Shown here piece by piece: positions 31,627-44,059 of a DNA stretch of 64,000 nt. The notes beneath the pieces were generated by a model. That model was not told where the DNA came from. It ran no database searches and saw nothing but the letters and a program-made list of their open reading frames with translations. Source of the DNA: Eustoma russellianum (lineage: Eukaryota; Streptophyta; Magnoliopsida; Gentianales; Gentianaceae). The DNA lies in assembly GCA_036186865.1 (NCBI GenBank), contig AP025069.1:20226122-20290121 (forward strand), in the 5' to 3' direction. The translations under genes were made by a program, and so were the position numbers. Position 1 is the stretch's first letter. Each line of letters starts with the position of its first letter.

Positions 31627-32012
31627 TATTATTATTGTTTTGGATAAAGTAAATAATAATAATTCTATTATTATTATTATTTAAAGTTTCTGGAAAATAA
31701 TAATAATAACTAATTGATGTTATTATTATTATTTTAAAGTCTTCTTTTAAAGAAAATAATAATGATGATGATAATTTAATTATTATTATTGTTATTATTA
31801 AAGGAAAATAGTAATAATAAGTAATTATTATTATTATTATTTTAAAGTTCTTTTAAAGGAAAATAAAGTAAATAATAATGATAATAATTAGATTATTATT
31901 GTTATTATTTAAAGGTTATTAAGGAAAACAGTAATAATAATAATAATAATAAATTCTTGTTATTATTATTATTATTATTATTTTAAAGAAATCCAAAATA
32001 ATAATAATCAAG
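31627..32012. repeat. Alternating (AAT)n and (ATT)n blocks
   Basis: Blocks of AATAATAAT and TTATTATTA alternate about every 40-50 bp, often joined by TTTAAAG. Neighbouring blocks can pair into a series of hairpins. The whole lies in the noncoding leader of Copia B. Confidence 0.9.
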
Positions 32013-33097
32013 TGTTAAGTTTAATCTCCGATTATTGCATTATTATGTTTATATGCATGCAGTTATTTGTTTATTTATTTATTTATGCCTTATGTTTATG
32101 CATGTTAATAAATAAATAAAATAAAGTTAAGGAACTTAACCCAATAAGGATCCGAATCTTGCTTGACCCGGTTTGACCGAGTTCAACCAAGTTAATTCGA
32201 TGGGCTAAGTTGACTGAATTAACCAACACTTATCAATCAATGCGGTTTATACTCGTGATAGATGACTCATTGAGTTGTGATAAAAACACCGTACACATAG
32301 TTTTGTCTAAGAAAGCCGGTACTTAAGCGAGACCATTGTGACTCCACCGATGGCCTGGAAATTATGTGGAATGGTAATACACCCTTATGGCAAGTGGGTA
32401 TTGCTGAATCGGTTCACTTCACACTCAATGTGACCCATCATAAGGTTATATCACTTGTTAAATTGATTGATAAAGATATTGTTTTCTTATACCGTAAGGA
32501 GAACTGAGCTTGGTTCAAGGTGGTTCTTATTTGAGCCGTAAAGGGAATCAAGCTAGTTCAAATTGTTTTAAGTAAAACAAAACGGATGTTGGTGTTAAGT
32601 ATGCACGGTACGTGCAAAAGGGTCAGTCAGTAAACTGCGGATCATATAGAACCATAAAGTTACGCGACTTAGCAAATGTAGGGCTTTAATATGATTCCCT
32701 TAAAGTGCGGCAATTATATCATCGCCACTATATTTGTTATGATCGTGAAGGGCATGTATGTGTTGGAGGCAATCATTGACCGGCCCAAAAGAAGGTGTGA
32801 TTGTCGAAGACACATATGAGCATGGTAGTGGACCCAAATAGGGCCGGCGGCGAAGCTTTAAAAGCGTAGGTTAACTCATCGGCCCAAAGGAAGGTGGTTA
32901 ACTTGTGCTTGGAGAGCCGTCATATTGACCACTACACCCAATTGTTGGAAGGTATTGGGATGACTCCAAAGAGCCCCAATATTGGAAGACAATTGGTAGC
33001 TGGAATCGGGGTTCTATTTTGATATTTGTTTTTATGCAGTTTAAAGATTACACGTGTTGTGTATTTAAGTCCGTTTCTTGTTTGCTTTTCAGCAATA

Positions 33098-35080
33098 ATG
33101 TCTAACATTAAGGATATTCCTACAATGAACGGTTCAAACTATAAGCAATGGAAAGGTCAATTTGAGATCTTTCTGGGGATTGCTGATCTAGACAATGCGT
33201 TACAGATAGATCGTCCAGATGTGCTAACAGACGAAAGTACCAGTGAGGAAAAATCTCACATGGCACGCTGGCTACGATCAAATCGCATGTGTCTTATGAT
33301 CATACAAAAGACTATCCCCAAATGCTTCAGGGGATACATTTCTGAGTCCACGACGGCTAAAGAATTTTTAGCCGATCTCGAGCAAAGATATGTAAAGAAT
33401 GAGAAAGCCGAGGCAGGCAATCTCTTAAAGAAACTTTGCTCGAAACAGTACCGTAGAATCGACAGCATAAGGGTGCATAAAGTTATGAATGCTGTCGCCA
33501 CCAAGTTCGGTGGTAAGAAACGCAAAGCTGCAGAAATGGTTACTGTGCAAAAGGCAAGTAAAAAGGAAAAGGGAATGCCTACTACTGACACACCCAAAAG
33601 CATGACTTGTTTCTTTTGCAATAAGGAAGGACATTCAAGGAAGAATTGTACCGGTTATACATCTTGTCTCAAGAAAAAGGGTACATTCTTAGTTTGTTCT
33701 GAAGTTAATTTTGTTTCGGATATAGCCACTTGGTGGGTCGATACGGGAGCCATGACTCACCTATCTGTGACTATGAAAGGTTGCCTAAGCCATAGAAAAC
33801 CAAGAGACGATGAAAGATACGTCTATTGGGGAAATGACAGCGGCATAAAGGTTGAAGCCATCGGGCATTTCAGATTGCTGTTGACATCCGGTTTCTATCT
33901 AGATTTGCATGACACTTTTGTAGTGCCATCATTTAAACGAAATCTTATTTCGTTTTATCGATTGGATAAAAGTGGATATTACGGTTATTTTGGAAATGGA
34001 AATTTCCAACTTTATCATGCTTCTAGATTGATTGGTCACGGTATACTGTCCGAAATTGATAAACTGTATTCAATAAATGTTGCTTCAAATCATGAAACCT
34101 TGCATGTTGTAACGCGAAACGTTAAAGCAAAATTAACTCATGAGAATTCAGGATCACTTTGGCATCGACGTTTAGGACACGTGTCCAAAAACAGAATAGA
34201 ACGTCTTGTCAAAACAGAAATTCTCAATCCTTTAGACTTAACCGACTTAGAGTCGTGTGTATTTTGTGCTAAAGGAAAACAAACTAAAGTCCGAAGATAT
34301 GAAGCAAATCGTGCAAATAGTCCATTAGAGTTGATTCATACCGATATTAGTGGCCCATTTCATCCGGTTACTCGAAATGGCCACTCTTATTTTATCACCT
34401 TTATTGACGACTATTCGCGATATGGCTACATATTCTTGATTAAAGAAAAAGCGCAAGCAATAGACATGTTCAAATCCTTTAAAGCTGAAGTTGAGTTACA
34501 ACTCAACAAAAGGATTAAAGCCGTCAGATCGGACCGTGGGTGTGAATACTACGGTCGATATGACGGAGCAGGAGAACAGTGTCCAGGACCATTTGCTAAA
34601 TACCTAGAGGAAAACGGAATCGTCCCTCAGTACACCATACCTGGGTCACCAAGCATGAATGGTGTAGCTGAAAGACGAAACCGTACACTTATGGATATGG
34701 TGCGTAGTATGATGAGTCAAACTGCACTACCATTATTCCTCTGGGGAGAAGCGCTTAAAACCGCAGCTTACATCCTCAATCGAGTACCAACTAAAGCAAC
34801 AATAAGGACCCCTTATGAGTTATGGACTAAGCGTAAGCCTAGCCTTAACCACATAAGGGTTTGGGGCTGTCCAGCAGAGGCGAAGCCTTACAGACCAAAT
34901 GAAAGAAAGCTGGACACCAAAACAGTTAGTTGCTATTTCGTTGGTTACTCGGAAAAGTCACGAGGGTATAAATTCTACGATCCCACAAGTAAAGTGTTTT
35001 TCGAGACAAATTCGGTAAAGTTCTTTGAGGATACTTTGGTTCCGGGGGGAATGATTTGCATCAGCAGATCATCGAGTTAG
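33098..35080 (+). pseudogene. Copia B gag-protease-integrase, gag internally shortened
   Basis: Begins MSNIKDIPTMNGSNYKQWKG; the family's MNG.NY..WK start sets the ATG choice. The gag head (LADLEQRYVKNEKAEAG) jumps at RIDSIRVHKVMNAVATKFGGKKRK straight to the region before the zinc knuckle (CFFCNKEGHSRKNC). About 100 residues of the normal capsid are thus missing, in frame. Protease has WWVDTGAMTHLS. The pre-integrase HRRLGHVS and integrase core (LIHTDISGPF, FITFIDDYSRYGYI, SDRGCEY, GVAERRNRTL) are intact. The frame ends near 35080 by a shift. Confidence 0.9.
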
Positions 35081-36964
35081 ATGAGACACACTCAGATGCG
35101 ACAGAAATGCGAATCGAACCATCTTTTGGGGAGATAGCATCAGTGATACCCGCACCTGAGGTACCTCATCCCAGTAGTGACGCTCCACAGGAACAAGTTC
35201 ATGTTCCTGAGGAAGTTACTGAAGAACTCGATGAATTGCCGGCTGATGCAGTTGAGGAACCTACAGTATCCCAAGAACAAGTGCCCCTAAGGAGATCCAC
35301 TCGTGAATGAAGAAACCCCATACCTAGCGACTATGTGGTGTATCTCCAAGAACACGAATTCGATATTGGTATGTTGGACAATGATTCCAAAAACGCCCAG
35401 CAAGCATTGCAATGTCGAAATTCAGAAAAGTGGATAAAGGCCATGGAAGAAGAAATAAAGTCTATGCACGACAACAAGGTATGGGATGTCGTTTCGTTGC
35501 CTAAAGGTTCGAAACCCGTTGGTTGCAAATGGATATTTAAAACCAAACGGGATTCAAAAGGCAACGTAGAACGATATAAGGCTTGACTTGTTGCTAAAGG
35601 ATTTACCCAAAAGAAGGGCATAGACTATACGGAAACCTTCTCTCCAGTATCTACGAAGGATTCCTTTCGGATAATCATGGCTTTAGTGGCACACTTAGAT
35701 CTTGAGCTACATCAGATGGATGTTAAGACTGCGTTTTTAAACGGAGAACTCGACGAGACCATTTACATGGTTCAACCGCCTCGATTCTAGGTGGGAGATC
35801 CAAAAGGCATAGTTTGTCGACTAAAGAAATCCATCTATGGGCTCAAGCAAGCGTCTCGACAGTGGTACTTCAAATTCGCCAAAGTGGTTGTCTCCTTCGG
35901 TTTTGAGGCAAACCAAATTGACGAATGTGTGTATCACAAGTTTAGTGGGAGCAAGTTCATATTTATGATATTGTACGTAGATGATATACTGCTTGCAACA
36001 AACGATGTAAACATGTTGAGCGACACCAAAGCCTTTCTGAGAAAGCATTTCGAGATGAAAGACCTTGGTGAAGCCTCATATGTGTTGGGACTTGAGATAC
36101 GGAGGAATCGTACCCAAGGTATCTTAGGTCTCTCACAACAGGCATACATCGAAAAGGTGTTGAAGCGGTATAGCATGGATAAGTGTAAACCATTTAATAC
36201 CCCTGTGGCAAGAGGAGATAAATTCAGTCTAAAACAATGTCCCAAAACAGAGTTTGAACGTTCGGAAATGAGGAATACCCCTATGCTTCGGTAGTAGGGA
36301 GTATAATGTATGCCCAAGTATGTACATGACCAGACTTGGCATTCATTACGGGAATGTTAGACAGATACCTCTTTGATCCGAGTAAGGATCACTGGACCGC
36401 AACAAAGAGGGTGCTGAAATATTTACAAGAAACGAAACAACACGTACTGACGTATCGGAGATCTGATAAGTTAGAGATCACTAGATATACAGATTCCGAT
36501 TTTGCTGGATGCTATGATAGCATGAATCGACCTCAGGTTATGTGTTTACCCTAGTCGGAGGTGCGATTTCATGGAAAAGCGCGAAACAGACCTTATTGGC
36601 GTCTTCCACTATGGAGGCGGAATTCGTTGCATCATTTTACGCATCCAATCAGGCGATATGGCTTCGCAATTTTGTCACAGGGCTGCGGGTATTGGAGACT
36701 ATCTCATCTCCAATGAGGATTTACTGTGACAGTAAAGCTGCGGTGCTATATTCAAATAACAACCGGAGTTCATCTAAAGCGAAATACATAGAGATGAAGT
36801 ATATGGCTGTTAAAGAAAGAATTCTGAGTGGTCTGATCAGTATTGAGCACATCAGTACATACTCTATGGTAGCCGACCATTTGACTAAGGCCGTGGAATC
36901 GGTTGTGTTTCACAAGCATGTTAGCCGTATGGGTCTTAGTCCAGTTGAGGATGTTTTATCCTAG
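35081..36964 (+). pseudogene. Copia B reverse transcriptase-RNase H, several stops and shifts
   Basis: Continues the polyprotein: a Glu/Pro-rich linker; reverse transcriptase with GCKWIFKTKRDSKGNVERYKA, LVAKGFTQKKGIDYTETFSPV, HQMDVKTAFLNGELDE, SIYGLKQASRQW and catalytic LYVDDILLATND; the connection domain; RNase H with SSTMEAEFVA, YCDSKAAV and MVADHLTKAV. In-frame stops lie at 35308, 35584, 35788 and 36292. A deletion near 36535 removes the STSGY motif and shifts the frame. At least two stops (35308, 35584) sit where Arg CGA would be expected. Confidence 0.9.
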
Positions 36965-37383
36965 TGGGAGTCTGTAAGGTTTTTCTTGTGTTCAATAAAG
37001 TTGTTTATTTCAGACATACTAGTATAATGTACATTCCGGTTATATTAAAGTTTTTTCTGCAGAAGTAATGTACATTAAGCAGTTACGGCATACATTCTGA
37101 ATTCTATTGATCTCGCTAAAGAGGGCCAAGTTGGAATTAGATATGTATGATCACCTAGCATATTAATTCCACACTACATATCCATTTCAGTATCCATGTC
37201 ATTCAGTAGAATATTAGTATCATGATTTAAGAGGGACTAGTCACTAATTCAATGTGGCGACGTGCGGCTTAAGTCTTTTGCCAATATTTGCTGATGGACC
37301 GGAAAAGGAAAGACACACTAAAGGACATACGGTATATGAGCTCAAAAGGAGTGACATATAATCTTTAAGATACATACATAGTC

Positions 37384-37395
37384 CAAGTGGGAGAT
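37384..37395 (+). promoter_or_regulatory. Copia B polypurine tract
   Basis: CAAGTGGGAGAT directly precedes the 3' LTR. Confidence 0.85.
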
Positions 37396-38172
37396 TGTTG
37401 GGATTAATTCGAGATACGTGTGATGCGCAGCACGTTGATGAAGTTTATACGAATTAATCATAAGGTGGACGTTATGTATGATAATATTATATGTCACATA
37501 TGTCACGTAATAATATTAATTGTTACGTAAAACATCCACACGTTAACTGATCATCGGGTATGTTCGTGGATGTATAGTGTGGTCTAAATGGAAACCCCGA
37601 ATATGTAGACAGTCATATGGTCAGAGACCGCGATGGATGGGCTCAAAGTGCAGCGACCATAAAGTTACGACATCTGGTCCCCGAGGGGCGACAACCCACG
37701 TGTGGCTAGTAGATAATTATTGGCACAATAATTAAATATTGGATAATATTTAATAGGAAGATAAGGTTGAGTTTTAAATTTAAGATTAAATTTAAAACCT
37801 TATACTTATCAGATCCTCCCATCCCCTCTATATGAAGAACGCTTCACCTCCTCATATTATCAGAGGAAGAAATCGGCTATACACAGTGTAAAAGGAAGGG
37901 TGTGCCAAGTTTTCTATAAAGCCCACACTGCCTAGCCTCTCCATCGGGTAAAGCAGTGAATTGTTGATTCCGTTAAAGGGGTATATCAACAATTGGTGGG
38001 AGGTCGTGAATCCTTGGATCACGTCAGATTCTTCATCAGCCGGAGCAGTTGCAGTGTACGTGTTCAGATTAACAACAGCAATGGAGCAAGGTATATTTTC
38101 CGCATTTTGTTACTTTGTCCATTGATTCGATTAAACGGTCCTATTCAGGGGTTTATTAAATTAAATCCAACA
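37396..38172 (+). repeat. Copia B 3' LTR
   Basis: 777 bp. Compared with the 5' LTR it has a 26-bp extra segment near 38028-38054 (containing TCTTCATCAGCCGG) and about seven base changes. Confidence 0.95.
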
Positions 38173-38177
38173 TATGA

Positions 38178-39375
38178 CACATTGATAAGATAATTACCGT
38201 AATACTATGCATACAAAAGAAACACAAATTTTCAATTTTTTGAAAATACCGTAGCCCGTTCTATAGTGTACCAGTAACCCGGTGTACGAACGATTAAGAC
38301 AAAAAGGAAAAAAGATGAATAATTACAAAAATTATAATGTGATTTTGTAATATAATTGTATCATTGTCTTTGTTTGAATCAGTAACGTACAAAACAAATT
38401 CTGACAAATAATGTATCAATCAGCGTCCGTCCCAAAATAAAATTGCTTTCTATTGGGCTTAGCCACCAGCCTCCACCTGAGACAAGCCATTATTCATATG
38501 TTCGGATCAGGTTCAGCACATATGTTTGGATCAAGTCAATCAAGTTCAAACAACTGAGCAGACTTCAGGGTTCTTATATCTCCTACTTTTTATTGAAATA
38601 TTCGTTGTCAAACCTGATTAATTATTCCTCACTGTCAAATATCTTTTCAAACCTTAGCTACAAATTATTACATAATCTTTAGTGTCAAAAATTAACAGAA
38701 AATAAGTGGAAGAAAAACTTATTTTGTTGACTATAGGCTACAATGAAATAAGCTAATACATGTGAGCTTGAACCAAATGTTTTGCAAAATAGAAAGTGCC
38801 CGCTAAACCATCTTACGAGTCCAAAATATTACTGAGATAATCTTTTTATCTCAATTTGTGATTTCTATTGGCAAAAAAAACATTTGTTAGACAAGCTTTC
38901 TTGATTAACATCAAAGTAGTCCTAATCTCGTGCAGTTGGTCATATATATACAGGTGCTATAGCTCTTGTACAACATACGTGTCTTTAATACATGAGCATA
39001 ATTGTATATATCTGATTTTTTCATACTTTGTTATAGACGAAATCATGTAAAGAATAAGATGCAACCTTCTTCTTCTGGTGTCGAACTTTCCCTCATTATG
39101 ACGTGTGGATTAGAAAAACATTGATGCATTTCCAAACACTACTACAAAAGAATACATCAAGGGTTAAATGTGTCAGAATTGATGAATTTTACCTCTTCCA
39201 GAAGTCTGACACCTTTTCTCGAACACTCCGTACGCCTTTTTTCTTAACAAGTCTATCCTTTTATCAATTCTTATGATTCCTGTAAAGTTTAAAATGTCTG
39301 ATTACTCGTTTTATTAATTTTTGCTATGGTTTAGTACTTTTTCTTTCCATCACCGAGATCTCATATTTGCAGATG
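38178..39375. other. Intergenic, AT-rich, no gene seen
   Basis: Separates Copia B from the Gypsy element. Only short random frames; no repeats with clear boundaries. Confidence 0.5.
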
Positions 39376-39380
39376 TTCTA

Positions 39381-40244
39381 TGACGAGGTCGGATTGTCTC
39401 GCCAAGGTAAAAGTAGAAATACCCGGAGTTAAGGCCGTTAATCCTCCGTCACTTAGTCCTTCTTGGAAACCTGAAAAAAGGAAAGAAAGCGTTAGGGGTC
39501 CCAGGACGCTGTCCCGGGAAAAACCCTCCAACGCTTAAGTCAGTTATGAGCTTTTATGCGTATGGCTTTAACTGAAGAGGTTTGATGAAACCTGTTCTGA
39601 GGTCGGCCAAAGTGTGGGCCGAGCTGAGCTGGGTCATTGCCTATGTTCTTTGGGTTTTAGCCTAAGAACAGAGTCTCTTCTCCAGATTTGGACCTGGAGC
39701 TTCTTTCTGTTGGGGAAGCTCTTTTATACTTGGCATGGCTGGGTGCTGCATGTCTCATATGGATGAAATGAGGAAGTCTGGCCTTCTTGCATGGCAGCCA
39801 TGTAGCTGCTAAGGATTGCTGTGCTAGCACCTTCCCTCCGTATGATTGACACTTGGAGAGAGTTGAAATTGCATGTATGCCACGTAGCACACAGCATCAT
39901 GACTGTTGTAGTCTGGCCGAGGTCAATAGTTGGAGACCTGCAGCCGAGGTGAATTATTGACAACTGGGAACCAAGGGCTGGATTCCTTTGGCCGAACTGT
40001 CTAATCGAGGTCAGTGGGGGGCCAAACTGCTATGGCCGAAGTGCCATTTAACCGGACAGGAGCGTAGAGGCTTTGGTCCGAGATGTCTAGGCTGTGACTA
40101 TTTCCGAGCTACTCTGTGGCCGAGATGGATTTGTCCACCTCGGACTTGGTCTATTACGGGGCCGAGCTACGGCACTTAGTCACTTTGTATCCTTACTGAA
40201 CGTTGACCGTTATTGACTAACGGGTGAATTTCTTGGTATCATCA
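39381..40244 (-). repeat. Gypsy element 3' LTR (left copy)
   Basis: 864 bp. By eye it is identical to the right copy except G at 39387 against A at 44913. Rich in GCCGAG/CTCGGC words. Confidence 0.95.
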
Positions 40245-40256
40245 TCTGCCCCCCAG
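40245..40256 (-). promoter_or_regulatory. Gypsy element polypurine tract
   Basis: TCTGCCCCCCAG on the plus strand, that is CTGGGGGGCAGA on the element's strand, abuts the LTR. Confidence 0.8.
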
Positions 40257-40607
40257 ATTAGACTGGCCGATCTGAGCTAAGGTCAGGCTAATCTGATGGT
40301 ATCGTTGTCTCCAGCCGAGGTGTCTCTCTTGAAGCCAATTACTCCATACCTATCAAGCGCGGTGTATGAAGCATCAGTTCGTAGCTGTACTGATTGGATC
40401 AGACTGACCAAACGAATGACCTTCCCGGACACGTATCCATCTCGGATTAGTTTGTCCTGCGCAATTATTGTCTTCGCAGATCGAGGTGACGACGGTTCAG
40501 CTTTTAATCACGTCTATTCAAGATTCGATGCCAATCAGCCTTGATGGTGGCGTGGGAATCGAGGTCGGCCTAACCCGAGGTGACCTTTGGAATGGCTGAG
40601 ACTTGCC

Positions 40608-40622
40608 TATAAATAGGGCTTC
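40608..40622 (+). promoter_or_regulatory. TATA box of the antisense gene
   Basis: GCCTATAAATAGGGC about 165 bp upstream of the antisense gene's ATG. It lies in internal sequence, not in the LTR, so the gene appears to have its own promoter. Confidence 0.6.
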
Positions 40623-40779
40623 ATTCCTCATTTTTTCCCCTTTGCGTTTTAATTGCTCTCCCCTTATTTTTGCTCTTCACCGGTGTCAGCTCTTCTGGCG
40701 TTTCCTCTTGCTCCGACGTCCTTTTCATCTCGGCGATCTTCTTTCTCTTCCGGCTAATCACTTGTAAGTCCTTCCTTCC

Positions 40780-43030
40780 ATGTCTTCTGCTTCAGATTCC
40801 CAAAATCGCTCTGAGGGAGCTTCCTACGTTGGTAATGTAGGAAACCTCAGTTCATCATCTGAAAGGACAGTTATCTCTGAAAACCGTCTTCCAGCTCTTC
40901 CCTTAGGTGGCGCTGGAGATGGTGCCGGCCCTAGTGGCCAGGCTCCGCCGAGCAGAGCTATTAGAATAGTTGAGGTTTCTCCGGAACAGGCAGAAACCAT
41001 CCCACCTCCGGGCACGGCAGTGGTGCCTAGCAAATCTAGGGTTTCAACTCTGCCAGTAGGGGTTGTTTATAGGGGGTCTCCTTCAGCCGAGGTCCAAGAA
41101 TCCTTCTGTACCTTATCCGAGGTAGACGTGTCTTTATTGTGTGGGATGTATGACATTGATGTCGAACAATTTGACCCCATTCTTCCCTCAGCTAATCAAA
41201 CAGCCTATGACCCTCCTGCGGGATATGAGGTCGTTTATGAGGAATACTTCCATTCTGGGTTTCGTCTTCCTGTCCCAGTTTCTTTATTTCGAATTCTTCA
41301 CTCATACAATCTTAGGCTTCCCCAGATCAAGCCTAATAGCTTAAAAATTATTCTATCTTTTCTTCTCTTCCTTAGAGCATCCGAGATCCCTTTTGATCAG
41401 AGGATTTTTAGGAGTTTGTTCGCCTGTAGGTCTTCCGAAAGTTGGTATTATTTTACCAAAAGAGTGACTCCTGAAGATTTCAATTTTGTTGTTCACATAC
41501 CTACCTTTAAGAAGAACTGGAAAGGTAGGTTCTTTTACATCAAGAAGTTAGGGCTACCCCAACTTGATATATGAAAGTCAGGCAGAGCTGACAACATGAA
41601 GCCGAGCCCAGAATTTTGTGATGAGGCTGCCAAATTGTATTCCTCGCCTGTAGTCATTGACTGGCATAGAGTTAATGACTCAGTACTGAAAGCAGCTGAC
41701 CTGAGCTCCTTAGCTTCAGGTCCCCATTATAAACCCCTCTCTCCAAAGGATTTGGCAATAGTCCGGGGTATGCTCTGGTACTTGTGCTCCTTTTTCGTTC
41801 TTTGTCTGCCTCCAACTAAATCTGTATACTCTATGTAGATTCCATGGCTCCCGGAGGCAAAGAATTCGCAGCTAAGATTGCCAAGGCCGCATCCCGCAAA
41901 AAAGCTCAAACTGCTAAGGCAAGGGCCGAGGCTGCTCAAGGTCTGCCCCCAGCTGAAGGCATTGCCGAAGCCGAGGTGAACCAAGCAATTACAATTGCAT
42001 CTGAATCAACCACTCCAGGTATTTTACATTTCCTATCCTGTTGATTTGTTCCCTTGGGTAGTTTTCCTTACTCGGATCATGATAGCAGAGGCAAGGGCCG
42101 AGATCCCTCAGAAGAGTACAGCTCCAGTTGACCTCGGACAAACCCGGCAAAATGTAAGCTCTGCACTGGGGAAAAGGCAAAGGGAAGATATCCCCATTCC
42201 TGAAGCCGAAATCCCACCTGCTCAAGAGCAAACTGTGATGGTGGGAGAATTTGATGAAGCTGATACCGTATTGGCTCCCACGGTGGCCAAAAAGATGAAC
42301 AGCTTAATACTGCCTCTGGATAAACAACGTGTTTCAAACGCGTCCTGGGGCAACTTAGTCAACTCTATTCATATCAATTCTGCCATGGTATGATCTAACT
42401 CTGTCTTGTTATACCCTTTGAGGTTTTACTAACATTTTGGTAAACCAGCTGAAGGTACAATTGTGTGAGCTCATCAACCGAAGTGAAGAGCTACAAAAAC
42501 AGCTGGCCGCCAAAGTCCAAGAATCTGAAGCAGCTTCCCAGGACATCACGTCCTTGAAGACTGAAAATGACAAGCTCCGAGGACAAAAGGAAGAAGCCGA
42601 AATTAAGTGGGCTACAGCTAACTCCTTGGTAATCGGGCTGGAGAAAAGGAATGCCGACCTGGAGGCGTGTTATAACCAAGTATCAGCGGAGTCTAGGCAA
42701 AAAGATGCCCTAATTACATCTTTGCAGGAAAAACTGGAGCAGCAAGCATCAAATTTTTCTGCTCAACTTGCTGCGGCCAAGTCTGAAGCAGTGGCCGAGT
42801 TCAAGAAGTCGGAGCTGTTTGAAGAGAATATGGTACTGCTGCAAGGCCCAGTTCTGCAAATGGGCCAGACAAAGGCCATAGACGTCTGCGCCGAGGTCTG
42901 CCCCCAGCTGAATAAAGAGGATCCTCGACTGGTTGAACTGTATAACATCAATGCTGAGGCCGAGTTCGAAGCCCAGTTTCAAAAGTTCACTGATGGGGCA
43001 GACTTGCGGGAAGATGATGAGCAAATATAA
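40780..43030 (+). pseudogene. Antisense accessory gene: gypsy-type transposon domain plus coiled coil, four exons, one stop
   Basis: Proposed exons are 40780-41767, 41839-42018, 42089-42387 and 42449-43030, with GT-AG introns of about 60-71 bp in consistent phase; a CTAAC branch-like motif precedes the last acceptor. Exon 1 has a Ser/Gly-rich head, then a globular part (YDIDVEQFDPILPS, YEVVYEEYFHSGFRLPVP, RILHSYNLRLPQIKPNS, FNFVVHIPTFKKNWKGRFFYI) like the plant 'putative gypsy-type transposon' domain. Exon 2 is Ala/Lys-rich; exon 4 is a long coiled coil. An in-frame TGA at 41572-41574 follows LPQLDI. It runs opposite to the retroelement. Function is unknown; similar antisense extra ORFs are known from Tat-type elements. 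Confidence 0.75.
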
Positions 43031-43511
43031 GCTCGTACTTAAATTAAAACTTAAGTCGAATGTATTCTGTCATCAATGAGAGTTTCAGCCCCTTTGATTT
43101 GCAATTCTCGCTTGTTTCCGAGTTTTTTGCATTTTTCAATATTTTCTTCAAACTTTTTTTGTTGCAGAGATCACACATCGGACTCACTAATCTTGAGCAA
43201 ATCTGTCTAAAACTGTCTGCAAACTAGTGTAACTCGAGCTTTCTAAGTTTATTACTGCCGAGATTGAATATCGGTCTTACTAAACCTGCTCAACTTTAAT
43301 AAAAGACAAAATAAGAGTTACCTTGTCATGCTAAGCTTGAATAAAAGAATCGTGTTGCCTTGGCCGAGATCCCATTTAAAGGGAAAATTCTGAACATATC
43401 CAACGTATGCTTGCCGAGGTGAGGTATAGAGGTCTACCCCTGACCTTATCCAGATTTGTCAAGGTCATACGAGTTTCAAGCTAGTGCCCCAAGCTGGCCG
43501 AGATGCAACTT

Positions 43512-43842
43512 CAACCCTCAAGCGAGATCTTTTCCAGATCTGCTGAGAAGATATCTTTAATCCTCCGGCGGGTTCTTTCCCCAGAACTTGCTGAGAAGAA
43601 ACTTTAACCCTCTGGCGGGCTCTTTCCCCAGAACCTACTGAGGAGAAATTTTAACCCTCTGGCGGGCTCTTTCCCCAGAAACTGCTGAGGAGAAATTTTA
43701 ACCCTCTGGCGGGCTCTTTCCCCAGAACCTGCTGAGGAGAAATTTTAACCCTCTGGCGGGCTCTTTCCCCAGAACCTGCTGAGGAGAAATTTTAACCCTC
43801 TGGCGGGCTCTTTCCCCAGAACCTGCTGAGGAGAAATTTTAA
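43512..43842. repeat. 47-bp minisatellite, about seven copies
   Basis: The unit AACCCTCTGGCGGGCTCTTT... restarts at 43606, 43653, 43700, 43747 and 43794, exactly 47 bp apart, with two more diverged copies to the left. It lies between the antisense gene's 3' end and the gag remnant. Confidence 0.95.
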
Positions 43843-44059
43843 TAAGAAACTTTAGTGCCGCAGAGCTGTCCACAACATTGAGTTGGATGAACACAAACTT
43901 TTTATTGCTGAGAAGTTTCATGCACCAAAAGGTGAACTTTATTGACTGCTGTACAGACTCATTATAAGGCCGAACTGGGGGTTTTCAGATGTATACGAGA
44001 ATTGATCCCCACTTTGAGCTCAGTTAACGGTCAAGGCAACCTAACCTGCTGTCTTTTCA

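Larger units (their letters stand above)
30130..38172 (+). mobile_element. Copia B: young but defective LTR retrotransposon
   Basis: 8.0-kb Ty1-copia element. The LTRs start TGTTGGGATT and end AATCCAACA, flanked by TATGA at 30125-30129 and 38173-38177. Order is 5' LTR, tRNA-Met primer site, an unusually long 2.2-kb leader, gag-pol, polypurine tract, 3' LTR. Aligning the LTRs by eye gives about seven substitutions plus one 26-bp insertion in the 3' LTR, so the insertion is recent. Yet gag has lost its middle and pol carries several stops and shifts. Confidence 0.95.

Noticed and set aside
39657..40179. Open frames repeated identically at 45183-45705
   Set aside because: They lie in the two LTR copies and repeat only because the LTRs are nearly identical; no domain is present.
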